Source of the DNA: an uncultured Sphingorhabdus sp.
Lineage (GTDB): Bacteria > Pseudomonadota > Alphaproteobacteria > Sphingomonadales > Sphingomonadaceae
Direction: 5' to 3'
DNA length: 41,591 bases
Assembly (NCBI GenBank): GCA_905479715.1
Contig: CAJQNR010000112.1
Coordinates: 1 to 41,591, forward strand
Below, in pieces: positions 10,568 to 20,286 of the stretch; position 1 is the first letter of the stretch, and each line of letters opens with the position of its first letter. The notes under the pieces are model-generated. The model worked only from the letters and a program-made list of their open reading frames with translations, ran no database searches and was not told where the DNA came from. Position numbers and translations under genes: made by a program.

Positions 10568-11347
10568 ATGCGCACGTCCAATAAAATTACCCTTGGCGGA
10601 AAAGCCAAATCAACTGTTCTCGGCCTCTCGGCCATCTTGCTGGCCTCTACGGCTGCACCAGCCTTCGCGCAGGATGCAGAAGAATCTGCCAGCGCTTTCA
10701 CAATTTCCGGAAACGCAGCGGTTACAACCGACTATCGCTTCCGCGGTGTCGCTCAATCGGGCGGCGATGTAGCCATTCAAGGTGGTATCGACGTTGGCCA
10801 TGAAAGCGGCTTTTATGTCGGAACATGGGGCTCTTCGATCAACTTTGCCGGCGGTACCGAGCTTGACATCTACGGCGGTTGGTCTGGTGAAATCGCCTCC
10901 GGCATTAGCGCAGACGTTGGCCTGCTCTATTATTTCTACCCTGACGCCGGCGGTGTTGGCGGTGGTGCAACCGATTTCTTTGAACCTTATGCATCCGTTT
11001 CAGCGACTCTGGGTCCAGTTGAAGCCACAGTCGGTGCTGCCTATGCCTGGGGCGGGCAAAGCGCTTTGGCCGACGACGATAATATCTATCTTTACACAGA
11101 CCTGAGCGCGGGCATCCCGGATACTCCGGTAACCCTGAATGCTCATTTGGGCTATTCGGATGGCGACAGTTTTCTCAGTACCCTGCAGGGAACGGACAAC
11201 AATTACGTCGATTGGTCGCTGGGTGTCGATTATGCCATCACCCCGAATCTGACCATGGGAGTGGCCTATACGGACACGGATGATTCCCCGTCACAGAAAG
11301 ATTTCACCGACTCTGCATTTATCTTTACTCTCGGCGTATCCTTCTAA
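10568..11347 (+). CDS. TorF family putative porin
   Basis: Signal peptide ILLASTAAPAFAQ; FTISGNAAVTTDYRFRGVAQSGGDVAIQGGIDVGHESGFYVGTWGSSI; C-terminal beta-barrel FTLGVSF. Confidence 0.9.
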   Translation: MRTSNKITLGGKAKSTVLGLSAILLASTAAPAFAQDAEESASAFTISGNAAVTTDYRFRGVAQSGGDVAIQGGIDVGHESGFYVGTWGSSINFAGGTELDIYGGWSGEIASGISADVGLLYYFYPDAGGVGGGATDFFEPYASVSATLGPVEATVGAAYAWGGQSALADDDNIYLYTDLSAGIPDTPVTLNAHLGYSDGDSFLSTLQGTDNNYVDWSLGVDYAITPNLTMGVAYTDTDDSPSQKDFTDSAFIFTLGVSF

Positions 11348-11365
11348 ATTCACATCGTCACGCTG

Positions 11366-11403
11366 AAAAAGGGGCCACTCGGGAAACCGTGTGGTCCCTT
11401 TTT
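11366..11403. terminator. Bidirectional rho-independent terminator
   Basis: AAAAAGGGGCCAC-tcgggaaaccgt-GTGGTCCCTTTTT between convergent porin and ABC transporter genes. Confidence 0.9.
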
Positions 11404-11405
11404 TA

Positions 11406-12953
11406 TTAGCTGGCGGCGACCAGCCTTTGCGTCGCCGGGTGCCGGGGATCGTCGATCACGGCCTGCATCGCGCCAGTTTCAACGATCCGCCCCTCGTCCA
11501 TCACCGCGATCCGGTGACAAAGCCGGCGGGCAGCCGCGATGTCATGGGTAATGAATAGCAAGCTCAGCCCGTTCTCTGCCTGGAGTCTGGCCAGCAGCAT
11601 CAGAATCTCCGCGCCGACCAGCGGATCAAGCGCGGATGTCGCCTCGTCCAGCACCAGCAGTTGCGGTGCCGCAATGATCGCCCGCGCTATCGCGACCCGT
11701 TGCGCCTGACCACCGGACAGGCTGGTGGGCATACGGGTCAGAAAATCTTCCGCCAGATCAACATTGGACAACGCTCGTCGCGCCAGATCCTCGCGTTCGG
11801 CCCTTGTCAGATCAGGCCGCAGATTGCGCAGCGGTTCGGTGACGATGTCGCGAACCTGCCATTGCGGATCGAGACTGGCGACCGGATCCTGAAATACGGG
11901 CTGGATCAACCGGCGCATTTCCAGACTGCGCGCGCGGCGCTCCGGAAGCGCGCTGCCTTGCCACAGGACTCCCCCCCTGGTCACCGGCCCGATACCGGCA
12001 ATAGCGCGCCCGAGTGTCGATTTTCCGGAACCGGAGCCACCAACCAACGCAAGGGCTTCGCCCTGTCTCACCATGATGCTTGCGTCCACGACGGCAGAGA
12101 TTGTTCCGCGCCGCCAGCCGGGCCGTTGAAATTCAACAGCAACATCTCCGGTTTCGAGCAGGACATCACCGAGCTCCACTAGCTTCGGCGACGGCTCGTT
12201 CAGACGCGGCGTGGCGGTGATGAGCTTCCGGGTATAATCTTCGGCAGGATTGGCAATGACATCACCGACCGGGCCGGTTTCCACCACCCTGCCCTTGTCC
12301 ATCACCACCAGTTGATCGGCATGGCCCTCAACCGAGGCAAGGTCATGGCTGACCAGCAGCATCCCCAGCCCCTGCTCCGCGCGCAATTCATCAAGCAGGT
12401 CCATGATCTCGGTGCGCAAGGAAGCATCAAGCGCGCTGGTCGGTTCATCGGCGATCAGCAATTTTGGATCATGGGCGATGGCAGCGGCGATCATCACCCG
12501 CTGACGTTCCCCGCCGGATAGCCGGTGCGGGAACTGGTCGAGCCGCTCGTCGGGACGGGACAGGCCGACACGTTCCAGTTTCTGCACCAGCTCCAGACGC
12601 GAAGGCCGCGCCGACCCAGCCTGCATCGTCGCTTCCTGCAATTGCGCGCCCACCGTCAAATGGGGTGTCAGCGCCGTCAGCGGTTGCTGGAAAATAAATC
12701 CGGTCAGCCGGCGGCGTGCATCGCGCAGCTGGCCGGCGTCAGCACCGACTAGGTCAACGCCATCGAGCAGCATCGAACCGGAAGCGCTACCCGGAGTCAG
12801 GCCAAAGGGCGTCAGGCAGGTCAGGCTCTTTCCGGAACCGGATGCCCCGATGATCGCGGTACACCGACCGGCTTCAACCGTCAGACTGACTTCTTCAACC
12901 AGTCGATTGCCGGCAATATCCACCGCCATATTCCGGATTTCATAGAGGCTCAC
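11406..12953 (-). CDS. Opp/Dpp-type ABC transporter, fused tandem ATP-binding protein (YejF-like)
   Basis: Two Walker A (GASGSGKS, GGSGSGKS), two signature motifs (LSGGERQR, LSGGQAQR); GTG start overlapping the upstream permease stop (GTGA). Confidence 0.92.
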   Translation of the reverse strand: MSLYEIRNMAVDIAGNRLVEEVSLTVEAGRCTAIIGASGSGKSLTCLTPFGLTPGSASGSMLLDGVDLVGADAGQLRDARRRLTGFIFQQPLTALTPHLTVGAQLQEATMQAGSARPSRLELVQKLERVGLSRPDERLDQFPHRLSGGERQRVMIAAAIAHDPKLLIADEPTSALDASLRTEIMDLLDELRAEQGLGMLLVSHDLASVEGHADQLVVMDKGRVVETGPVGDVIANPAEDYTRKLITATPRLNEPSPKLVELGDVLLETGDVAVEFQRPGWRRGTISAVVDASIMVRQGEALALVGGSGSGKSTLGRAIAGIGPVTRGGVLWQGSALPERRARSLEMRRLIQPVFQDPVASLDPQWQVRDIVTEPLRNLRPDLTRAEREDLARRALSNVDLAEDFLTRMPTSLSGGQAQRVAIARAIIAAPQLLVLDEATSALDPLVGAEILMLLARLQAENGLSLLFITHDIAAARRLCHRIAVMDEGRIVETGAMQAVIDDPRHPATQRLVAAS

Positions 12954-13738
12954 GAGAAGCGGTCTCTCAGCCGTTCGCCCTCGATCGTCAGGCATACTAG
13001 TATCAACACCAGCAGTCCGCCGGGCAGCAGCAGTCCGAGCGGCGCCATATCCATGTCGTCGGCACCCTCCTTGACCAATATGCCAAGCGAGGTCAGCGGT
13101 TCCTGCACGCCCAGGCCGAGGAAGGAGAGAAAGCTCTCGACCATCACCACCTGTGGCACGGTCAGCATCAGATAGGCGAGCGCAACACCCGCGATATTCG
13201 GTAATATATGACGCAGCATGATCACCATCGACGGCGTCCCCGCCGCCTCGGCCGCCAGAATGAACGGCCGCTGCTTCAGCGCCATCACCTGTCCCCGGAC
13301 CACGCGAGCCATGGTCAGCCATTCGACCAGCCCGATGCCGACGAAGACCAGCAAGATCGACCGACCGAAGACCACCATCAGCAGAATGACGATGAACATG
13401 AACGGGAGCGCATACAGGCCATCGACGATACGCATCATCGCTTCGTCAACCCGGCCGCCGACCCAGCCGGCGGTCGCGCCCCAGGCGATACCGACGATCA
13501 GGGACACCAAGGCCGCCGCGATCGCGACCATCAACGTGACCTGCGTGCCCGCCGCCAGTCGCGCCAGACGGTCTCGGCCAATTTCATCGGTGCCGAATAT
13601 GTGCGATCCGTTGAACGCCGGTGCACGGACGGCGTCCCAGTCGATCTGGTCATAGGTCCAGGGCAGAAGAAACGGCAGCACCAGCGCCAGCATCACGATA
13701 AGCAGAACAAGAATGAGGGGGAAATGGCGTTTCAGCAT
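12950..13738 (-). CDS. ABC transporter permease (DppC/YejE-like)
   Basis: MLKRHFPLILVLLIVMLALVLPFLLPW; GTDEIGRDRLARLAAGTQVTL; EAA-like loop EAAGTPSMVIMLRHILPNIAG. Confidence 0.9.
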   Translation of the reverse strand: MLKRHFPLILVLLIVMLALVLPFLLPWTYDQIDWDAVRAPAFNGSHIFGTDEIGRDRLARLAAGTQVTLMVAIAAALVSLIVGIAWGATAGWVGGRVDEAMMRIVDGLYALPFMFIVILLMVVFGRSILLVFVGIGLVEWLTMARVVRGQVMALKQRPFILAAEAAGTPSMVIMLRHILPNIAGVALAYLMLTVPQVVMVESFLSFLGLGVQEPLTSLGILVKEGADDMDMAPLGLLLPGGLLVLILVCLTIEGERLRDRFS

Positions 13739-13742
13739 CGCT

Positions 13743-14663
13743 TCACCCCTCCCGCATGCGGGGATCGAGCCAGCCGTAGACCAGATCGGCAAACAGATTG
13801 AACAGGATGATCAGCGCCGCATAAAGCGTGACCACACCGAGCACGAGCGGATAGTCGCGATTGAGCGCACCCTGAACGAAATAACGCCCCAGCCCGGGCA
13901 GGCCAAAGACCGTCTCGACCACCACCGCCCCGGTCAACAGGCCTGCTGCCGCCGGCCCGAGATAGCTGGCAACCGGTACCAGAGCGGGACGCAGTCCGTG
14001 CTTGAACAGGATTTTGGTTTCCGACAGGCCGCGTGCCCGTGCGGTGCGGATATGGTCCTGCTTGAGCACGCTGGCCAGTCCGGCACGGGTAAGCTTGGCG
14101 ATTGCCCCCGACACCGGCAGCGCCAGCGCCACGACCGGCATGATCAGCCATGCTCCACCTTCACCGGTCCCCGAGACCGGCAGCAATCCAAGCCATAGAC
14201 CGAAGCAAAGCGCCAAAGCAGGTCCGGTGACAAAAGTCGGCAGCGCGGTCGCAACCGTCGCCAGCATCATGATCATCTTGTCTGCTGCCTTTCCCGCTCG
14301 CACAGCGGCAAAAAGACCAGCCGTTACCCCGATTATCAGCGCCAGCATTATCGCCAGCCCACCGAGAGTCAGGGAAATCGGCAGGCCCTGCGCGATCAGT
14401 TCCGAGACGGAAAAATCGCGATAGACCAGCGAGGGTCCGAAATCGCCCTGCACCAGTCGAGAAATATAGAGCCACGCCTGTTCCCACAGCGGCCGGTCCA
14501 GGCCGTAGGCCTGCTGCAATGCCGCCTGTGTTGCGGGATCGAGCGGGCGTTCGCCGTCAAATGGTCCGCCCGGCGCCAGTCGCATCAAGAAGAAAGAAGC
14601 CAATATGATCACCAGCAGCGTCGGGATTGCCGTCATCAGCCGCCGGGTGATCAGGGAAAGCAC
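13743..14663 (-). CDS. ABC transporter permease (DppB/YejB-like)
   Basis: LITRRLMTAIPTLLVIILASFFLMRLAPGGPFDGERP; EAA-like loop ARGLSETKILFKHGLRPALVPV. Confidence 0.9.
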   Translation of the reverse strand: MLSLITRRLMTAIPTLLVIILASFFLMRLAPGGPFDGERPLDPATQAALQQAYGLDRPLWEQAWLYISRLVQGDFGPSLVYRDFSVSELIAQGLPISLTLGGLAIMLALIIGVTAGLFAAVRAGKAADKMIMMLATVATALPTFVTGPALALCFGLWLGLLPVSGTGEGGAWLIMPVVALALPVSGAIAKLTRAGLASVLKQDHIRTARARGLSETKILFKHGLRPALVPVASYLGPAAAGLLTGAVVVETVFGLPGLGRYFVQGALNRDYPLVLGVVTLYAALIILFNLFADLVYGWLDPRMREG

Positions 14664-14669
14664 GCGCCG

Positions 14670-15815
14670 CTAGAGCTCCATCCCGGCAAAGCAGGCGCGC
14701 ACTTCCTGCACAAACAGCTCCGGCACTTCCATCGCGGCGAAATGCCCGCCTTTTTCCGGCTCGCTCCAATATTTCAGATTCTTGAACCGTTGCTCAGCCC
14801 AGCGGCGCGAGGGGGTGATGATCTCGTGGGGAAATATGCTGCATCCGGATGCAATGCTGACGGGGTCGATATTGGGTGCGCCGAAACTTTCGCGGTAGAG
14901 TCGCGCCGAGGATGCGCCTGCGTTGTTGAGCCAGTAGATCATGACATTGTCGAGCAGGCGATCACAGTCGAAGTTTTCATCCGGCGCTTTGGCGTCTTCC
15001 GCCCATCCCTGGAATTTCTCCATGATCCATGCCATCTGCCCGACCGGGGAATCGGCCAGACCATAGCCGAGCGTCTGCGGCCGGGTCCGCTGGATTTCCG
15101 CATAGCCCGTGCCTTGCGACTGGTAGACGGCAAAATGCGCCAGCGCTGCCTGTTCTGCCGGCGTCGGATTGGTCATCATCTCTTCGGACGGGGGCCCAAC
15201 CACCACGAGATTGACATGGATTCCGGCACAATGACCCAGATTTTGCGCGCCGATAACCGACGTCACCATCCCGCCCCAGTCACCACCCTGCGCAAAATAG
15301 CGGTCATAGCCGAGCCGGGTCATCAGCACATCCCATGCCTGCGCGATTTTTTCCATGCCCCATCCGGTGGTGGTCGGCTTGCCCGAAAAACCGTAGCCGG
15401 GCAGTGATGGCACGACCAGATGATAGGCATCTTTTGCCTCGCCGCCATGGGCCACGGGATCGGTCAGCGGACCGATCACATCCATGAACTCGACGATCGA
15501 CCCCGGCCAGCCGTGGGTCATCAGCAAAGGCCGCGCATCGGCTTCCGGCGAACGGATATGCATGAAGTGGATATCGACGCCGTCAATCTTGGTCAGATGA
15601 TGGCTATATTGATTGAGCTCATGCTCGCAACGCCGCCAGTCATAGCTGGTCCGCCAATGTTCGACGATGGTTTTGACATATTCGAGCGGAATACCCTGCG
15701 ACCAGTCCTCGACCGGCTCCGGATCAGGCCAGCGAACGTGCCGCAGGCGAATGTCGAGATCGTCCAGCGCGGTCTTCGGGATGTCGATATTAAAGTCTCT
15801 GATGTCGTCGCTCAT
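14670..15815 (-). CDS. Epoxide hydrolase (EHN N-terminal, alpha/beta hydrolase)
   Basis: DFNIDIPKTALDDLDIRLRHVRWPD; PLLMTHGWPGSIVEF; QGGDWGGMV nucleophile; C-terminal GGHFAAME. Confidence 0.92.
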   Translation of the reverse strand: MSDDIRDFNIDIPKTALDDLDIRLRHVRWPDPEPVEDWSQGIPLEYVKTIVEHWRTSYDWRRCEHELNQYSHHLTKIDGVDIHFMHIRSPEADARPLLMTHGWPGSIVEFMDVIGPLTDPVAHGGEAKDAYHLVVPSLPGYGFSGKPTTTGWGMEKIAQAWDVLMTRLGYDRYFAQGGDWGGMVTSVIGAQNLGHCAGIHVNLVVVGPPSEEMMTNPTPAEQAALAHFAVYQSQGTGYAEIQRTRPQTLGYGLADSPVGQMAWIMEKFQGWAEDAKAPDENFDCDRLLDNVMIYWLNNAGASSARLYRESFGAPNIDPVSIASGCSIFPHEIITPSRRWAEQRFKNLKYWSEPEKGGHFAAMEVPELFVQEVRACFAGMEL

Positions 15816-15875
15816 AATATGTCATCCTCTATCCGTTCGACCTGAGCCTGCCACAGGACGATAACTTTATTCTGG

Positions 15876-15908
15876 CCGTTCATCCCGTAGAAAGAACGGG
15901 ATGAACGG
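15876..15908. repeat. 13-bp perfect inverted repeat (hairpin), REP-like flanks
   Basis: CCGTTCATCCCGT-agaaaga-ACGGGATGAACGG, intergenic between the hydroxyacyl-CoA dehydrogenase and epoxide hydrolase genes; no T-tract. Confidence 0.8.
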
Positions 15909-15916
15909 TCATTCGC

Positions 15917-16786
15917 TTACATCGTAGGGACTGGCACTTCGCCCGAATAATCATAAAAGCCCTTGCCGGTCTTGCGACCGAGCCAGCCCGCCTCGACATA
16001 TTTCATCAGGATCGGTGCAGGACGATATTTAGGGTCGCCGAAATCATTTTGCAGCACGCGCAGGATTTCCAGCAATGTGTCGAGACCGATCAGATCGGCC
16101 AGCGTGATCGGTCCCATCGGATGACCGAGACCAAGCTCAACACCGCGATCAATATCCTCCATCGACGCCGTACCTTCTCCCAGCGCGAAAAACGCTTCGT
16201 TGAGCATCGGCAGCAGGATGCGGTTGACCACGAAACAGGGCGAATCCTTTGCCATCACCGCTGTCTTGCCAACAGCTTTGGCGAATTCGCTCGCCATCAC
16301 CGCCGTCTGGTCGCTGGTTGCCAGCCCGCGGATGACTTCGACCAGTCCCATCAGCGGAACCGGGTTGAAGAAATGGACACCGACGAAGCGCGCGGGATCC
16401 TTGACCGACTGGGCCAGCCGGGTGATCGAAATCGATGATGTGTTACTCGCCAGGATCGCCTGATGGCCCAGAACTTCGGAAGCCGCCGCAAATATCTGCC
16501 GCTTGATGTCTTCACGCTCTGTGGCAGCTTCGATGATGATATCGGCATTGGCCATCGGGTCGAGCTGGACAATCGGTTCGATCCGGCCAAGGGTGGTGTC
16601 GGCCGCCTGCTGATCAATTTTTTCCTTATCAACCAGTCGCGTCAGTTGCTTGGCGATGCCCGCCTTGCTGCGTTCGGCAATCTCCATGCTCACGTCTGAC
16701 AGATAGACATGATAGCCTGCCTGCGCCGAAACCTGTGCGATACCGGCGCCCATTTGCCCCGATCCAATAATGCCGATTGCTTTCAT
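15917..16786 (-). CDS. 3-hydroxybutyryl-CoA dehydrogenase / 3-hydroxyacyl-CoA dehydrogenase
   Basis: [70 protein letters not shown]. Confidence 0.95.
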   Translation of the reverse strand: MKAIGIIGSGQMGAGIAQVSAQAGYHVYLSDVSMEIAERSKAGIAKQLTRLVDKEKIDQQAADTTLGRIEPIVQLDPMANADIIIEAATEREDIKRQIFAAASEVLGHQAILASNTSSISITRLAQSVKDPARFVGVHFFNPVPLMGLVEVIRGLATSDQTAVMASEFAKAVGKTAVMAKDSPCFVVNRILLPMLNEAFFALGEGTASMEDIDRGVELGLGHPMGPITLADLIGLDTLLEILRVLQNDFGDPKYRPAPILMKYVEAGWLGRKTGKGFYDYSGEVPVPTM

Positions 16787-16862
16787 TTCATGCCTTTCAA
16801 GCTATTCACTATGATTCAACAAGCCACTAGCGATTGTCGGTCAAACTGGCTAGATTGCAATT

Positions 16863-17960
16863 ATGCCCCCTATCAGTTTCATCGTCGGAATATTCGCCTC
16901 AATCGCCGCAACAGCCGCACTACCGGTGCCACAACCCGGCGACCTCCACACATTCAAGGACTGGACAGTCGGCTGTGACAATGGCGGCAATTGCGAAGCA
17001 GTGTCCCTAGTCCCGGATGAAGGCGGAGCGAATTATGACGCGTGGGATGGTCCCATTTCCATTGTCCGAACCGGCAGCAGCGATGATATTTTTAAAATCC
17101 GGGTGATCTTCGAAACCAAGGACATGGACCGCTACAAGATGACCATCGATGGCGATCTGGTCGACACCGGGCCGATCGTACCGGGTGATTATCCGATCGA
17201 GATTGTCGGCGAAGACGCGAAGAAAGTCGCCGCAGCGATTATCAATGGCCATCGCCTGGTCGTGCAGGGACCAATGGGTGAAAATATTACCCAGATTTCG
17301 CTGGCAGGATCGGCAGCGGCGTTGCGCTATATCGACCAGAAGCAAAATCGTGCGGGCACCGAAACCGCACTGGTTGCCAAAGGTTCGCGGGACTTTGAAC
17401 CGGCTTCCACCGAAGTTCCAACGATTATCATCGACCAATGGAAGAGCGCGACACTGGTCCCGGATGCCGGTGCCCTTGTCGCTTTGGTCGAGGGTTCAGA
17501 TTGCAAGAACAACCGCTATGGACTGGTCGAGGATCAGGCCTATCCCTTGGGCAAGCGTGGCAATAAATTCCGGGCGCTGGTGCTGATATCCTGCGGTTCG
17601 GGTGCGTATAATTTTTCCAGCGCGCCCTTTATTGGCGAATATATCGAAAACGAACGCGCCACCAGTGGCTGGACATTCACGCCTGCGAAATTCGATCGTC
17701 AGCCGAGCTGGGGCGGAGAAGGCGGCCTGCCCCTGTTGGTCAATGCCAACTGGGATGAGCAGAACCAGACGCTCAGCAGCTATGGCAAAGGCCGCGGACT
17801 CGGCGATTGCGGCAGCGCCCAGAATTATATCTGGGATGGCGAGCAATTTCGCATGATCGATGCAAGCGCGATGGATGAATGCCGGGGTGCCTATGAATGG
17901 ATCACCATCTGGCGGGCAAAATATCGCAAAATGGAAACGGTTTCAGCAACCGGCAAATAA
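16863..17960 (+). CDS. DUF1176 domain-containing secreted protein
   Basis: Signal peptide; FKDWTVGCDNGGNCEAVSL and C-terminal WDGEQFRMIDASAMDECRGAYEWITIWRAKY typical of DUF1176. Confidence 0.85.
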   Translation: MPPISFIVGIFASIAATAALPVPQPGDLHTFKDWTVGCDNGGNCEAVSLVPDEGGANYDAWDGPISIVRTGSSDDIFKIRVIFETKDMDRYKMTIDGDLVDTGPIVPGDYPIEIVGEDAKKVAAAIINGHRLVVQGPMGENITQISLAGSAAALRYIDQKQNRAGTETALVAKGSRDFEPASTEVPTIIIDQWKSATLVPDAGALVALVEGSDCKNNRYGLVEDQAYPLGKRGNKFRALVLISCGSGAYNFSSAPFIGEYIENERATSGWTFTPAKFDRQPSWGGEGGLPLLVNANWDEQNQTLSSYGKGRGLGDCGSAQNYIWDGEQFRMIDASAMDECRGAYEWITIWRAKYRKMETVSATGK

Positions 17961-17963
17961 TTT

Positions 17964-18923
17964 TTATGGCGCGTGCTTGTAAGGGTGCGCTTCCACCAGC
18001 ATGAGCGTGAAATAATCTCGCTCGTCACTCCATTCATGCAATGGTGTCCAGCCCCCCGCCCGCAACATCAGCCGGGCATCGCGCAAGCCATATTTATGGC
18101 TGTTTTCGACATGAAGTTTCTGGCCCTTGACCATCTCATGAACATGTCCGTCGATTGAAAATCGCATATCGGCCTGCGCTTCGAGATAAATTTCAATCCG
18201 CGCGTAAAGATCATTCCAGACGGCCCTGTGGCGAAACTGTTCGACCGGCATATCACCGTCCAGTTCGCGATTGATCCGGTGGAGCAGATTGAGCGAAAAT
18301 TGCGCCGTTACCCCCGCGCTGTCGTCATAGGCATCGACCAATATTTCCGGGTCCTTGATCCGGTCAAATCCGATCAGAAGTTGTGCGCCCTCACCCAATG
18401 TTTCGCGCATGAAACGGAGCAGGTCGACCGAGGTGCGGGCGATCATGTTGCCGATCGTGGAGCCGGGAAAGAAACCCAGCTTCGGCATGTTGGCAACCGC
18501 GGCAGGCAGTTCCACCCGCTTCATGAAATCGGCTTCGACCGGATGTATCGGCAGGTCCGGAAATTCCTCCTGCAACAGCGAAGCGCTATGTTCCAGGAAC
18601 TCGCCGCTAATATCGATCGGCACATAGGCCGCAGGATCAATCGCCTTCAACAAATGCGGGGTCTTGGTCGAACTTCCGGACCCGAATTCGATTACGGCGC
18701 GATTGGACCCGACAGCCTCTGCAAAAGCCGGTCCATTTGCCTTGAGAAGCTTTGTCTCCGTGCGGGTCGGATAATATTCGGGAAGCTCGGTAATTTCCTC
18801 GAACAGTTCCGATCCGCGCCGGTCATAAAGCCAGCGTGCCGGAATGGCATAGGTCCGTTTTTCAAAACAGCGTCTGACATCCTTGTGAAACGTATGATCG
18901 ACGAGCGTGGTGGTCATATCCAT
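17964..18923 (-). CDS. egtD: L-histidine N-alpha-methyltransferase (ergothioneine biosynthesis)
   Basis: LYDRRGSELFEEITELPEYYPTRTE; EFGSGSSTKTPHLL; FFPGSTIGN; LLIGFDRIKDPEIL. Confidence 0.95.
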   Translation of the reverse strand: MDMTTTLVDHTFHKDVRRCFEKRTYAIPARWLYDRRGSELFEEITELPEYYPTRTETKLLKANGPAFAEAVGSNRAVIEFGSGSSTKTPHLLKAIDPAAYVPIDISGEFLEHSASLLQEEFPDLPIHPVEADFMKRVELPAAVANMPKLGFFPGSTIGNMIARTSVDLLRFMRETLGEGAQLLIGFDRIKDPEILVDAYDDSAGVTAQFSLNLLHRINRELDGDMPVEQFRHRAVWNDLYARIEIYLEAQADMRFSIDGHVHEMVKGQKLHVENSHKYGLRDARLMLRAGGWTPLHEWSDERDYFTLMLVEAHPYKHAP

Positions 18924-18940
18924 GGGGGCGGTCCTTTACG

Positions 18941-20167
18941 TTAAAGGTCTCGGGCAAGCCGCAGTCCACAATACTGCCAGCGCTGGTGAGGGTAGAAAAA
19001 ATTGCGGTAGCTCGACCGGATATGGCCGGGCGGCGTCGCGATACTGCCGCCCTTGAGGACGGACTGTCCCGACATGAATTTGCCATTATATTCGCCGACG
19101 GCTCCATCGGCGGGTTTGAAACCGGGATAGGGCAGATAGGCGCTGCTCGTCCATTCCCACACGCTACCGGTGCCGGGCAGGCCATCATTGGCCGCGACTT
19201 CCCATTCCGCTTCGGTCGGCAAACGTGCACCGGCCCAGCTTGCATAGGCATCGGCTTCGTAAAGGCTGACATGCTTGACCGGTGCTACCGGATCGAGCGG
19301 CAAATCGCCAGCCAGACCAAATTCGGTCCATCCCCGATCAGGCGACCGGTTCCAGTACAGGGGCGCATCAATCTGTTCCCGTTGCACCCAGGTCCAGCCA
19401 TCGGACAGCCAGTGCCGGGACTGGCGATAGCCGCCATCCTCAATAAATGCGAGCCATTCGCCGTTGGTCACCGGACGGTCGGCGATCGCATGGGGATGCA
19501 GCAGCACGTCGTGGCGCGGACCTTCGCAATCAAAGGCAAAGTCCGCGCCACCATGTCCGATCTGGTGAACGCCTGTCCGGCCCTCAATCCATTGCAGCGC
19601 TCCGGATTCCACCGCGTGCGCCGGCATCTTGTCCGAATAGGCAGGTTTAAGGGGGTTGCGCGAGAAAAGGTGGAGGATATCGGTCAGCAGCAATTCCTGA
19701 TGCTGCTGTTCGTGATGGAGGCCGAGTTCGACCAGATCGAGCAATTCTTCCGAAAAACCCGCCATCGCATTCGCCATCGCCTCGTCGGCATGGCTACGAT
19801 AGGCCATTATCTCTGCCAGCGACGGGCGAGTAAGCAAACCCCGTTCCGGCCGCGCATGCCTGGCCCCCTCGGCTTCGTAATAGCTGTTGAACAAATAGGG
19901 ATAGGCTTCGTCAAACAGACGATAGTCTGCAACATGATCGCGCAGCAGAAAGGTTTCGAAAAACCAGCTGCTATGCGCCAGATGCCATTTCGCCGGCGAC
20001 GCATCGGGCATTGATTGCGCGGTTGCATCGGCATCGCTCAGATCTTCGACGAGAAGAACCGAACGGCTTCTCACTTCACCGAAGCGTTCCAGCAAAACGC
20101 TCGAACGGGGAAGATTCTCTGTATCGGGCGAAGGCGAAAACGGGCGTTGCGGTTGGCTGGCGATCAA
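18941..20167 (-). CDS. egtB: Ergothioneine biosynthesis protein EgtB (DinB-FGE-sulfatase sulfoxide synthase)
   Basis: HLAHSSWFFETFLL, GLHHEQQHQELLLTDILH iron ligands; FGE domain ARLPTEAEWEVAA...GSVWEWTSSAY; directly upstream of egtD. Confidence 0.95.
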   Translation of the reverse strand: MIASQPQRPFSPSPDTENLPRSSVLLERFGEVRSRSVLLVEDLSDADATAQSMPDASPAKWHLAHSSWFFETFLLRDHVADYRLFDEAYPYLFNSYYEAEGARHARPERGLLTRPSLAEIMAYRSHADEAMANAMAGFSEELLDLVELGLHHEQQHQELLLTDILHLFSRNPLKPAYSDKMPAHAVESGALQWIEGRTGVHQIGHGGADFAFDCEGPRHDVLLHPHAIADRPVTNGEWLAFIEDGGYRQSRHWLSDGWTWVQREQIDAPLYWNRSPDRGWTEFGLAGDLPLDPVAPVKHVSLYEADAYASWAGARLPTEAEWEVAANDGLPGTGSVWEWTSSAYLPYPGFKPADGAVGEYNGKFMSGQSVLKGGSIATPPGHIRSSYRNFFYPHQRWQYCGLRLARDL

Positions 20168-20286
20168 TCCTACTCCGGTGGCGGCTTTTGTTCTTTCCAG
20201 AACATAGAGCGAACAATGATAAGGTCAACAACGCATATTTGCGCCAGATGGTTGCAAAAATTCGAAAAACGTCGGGAAACTGCTGT

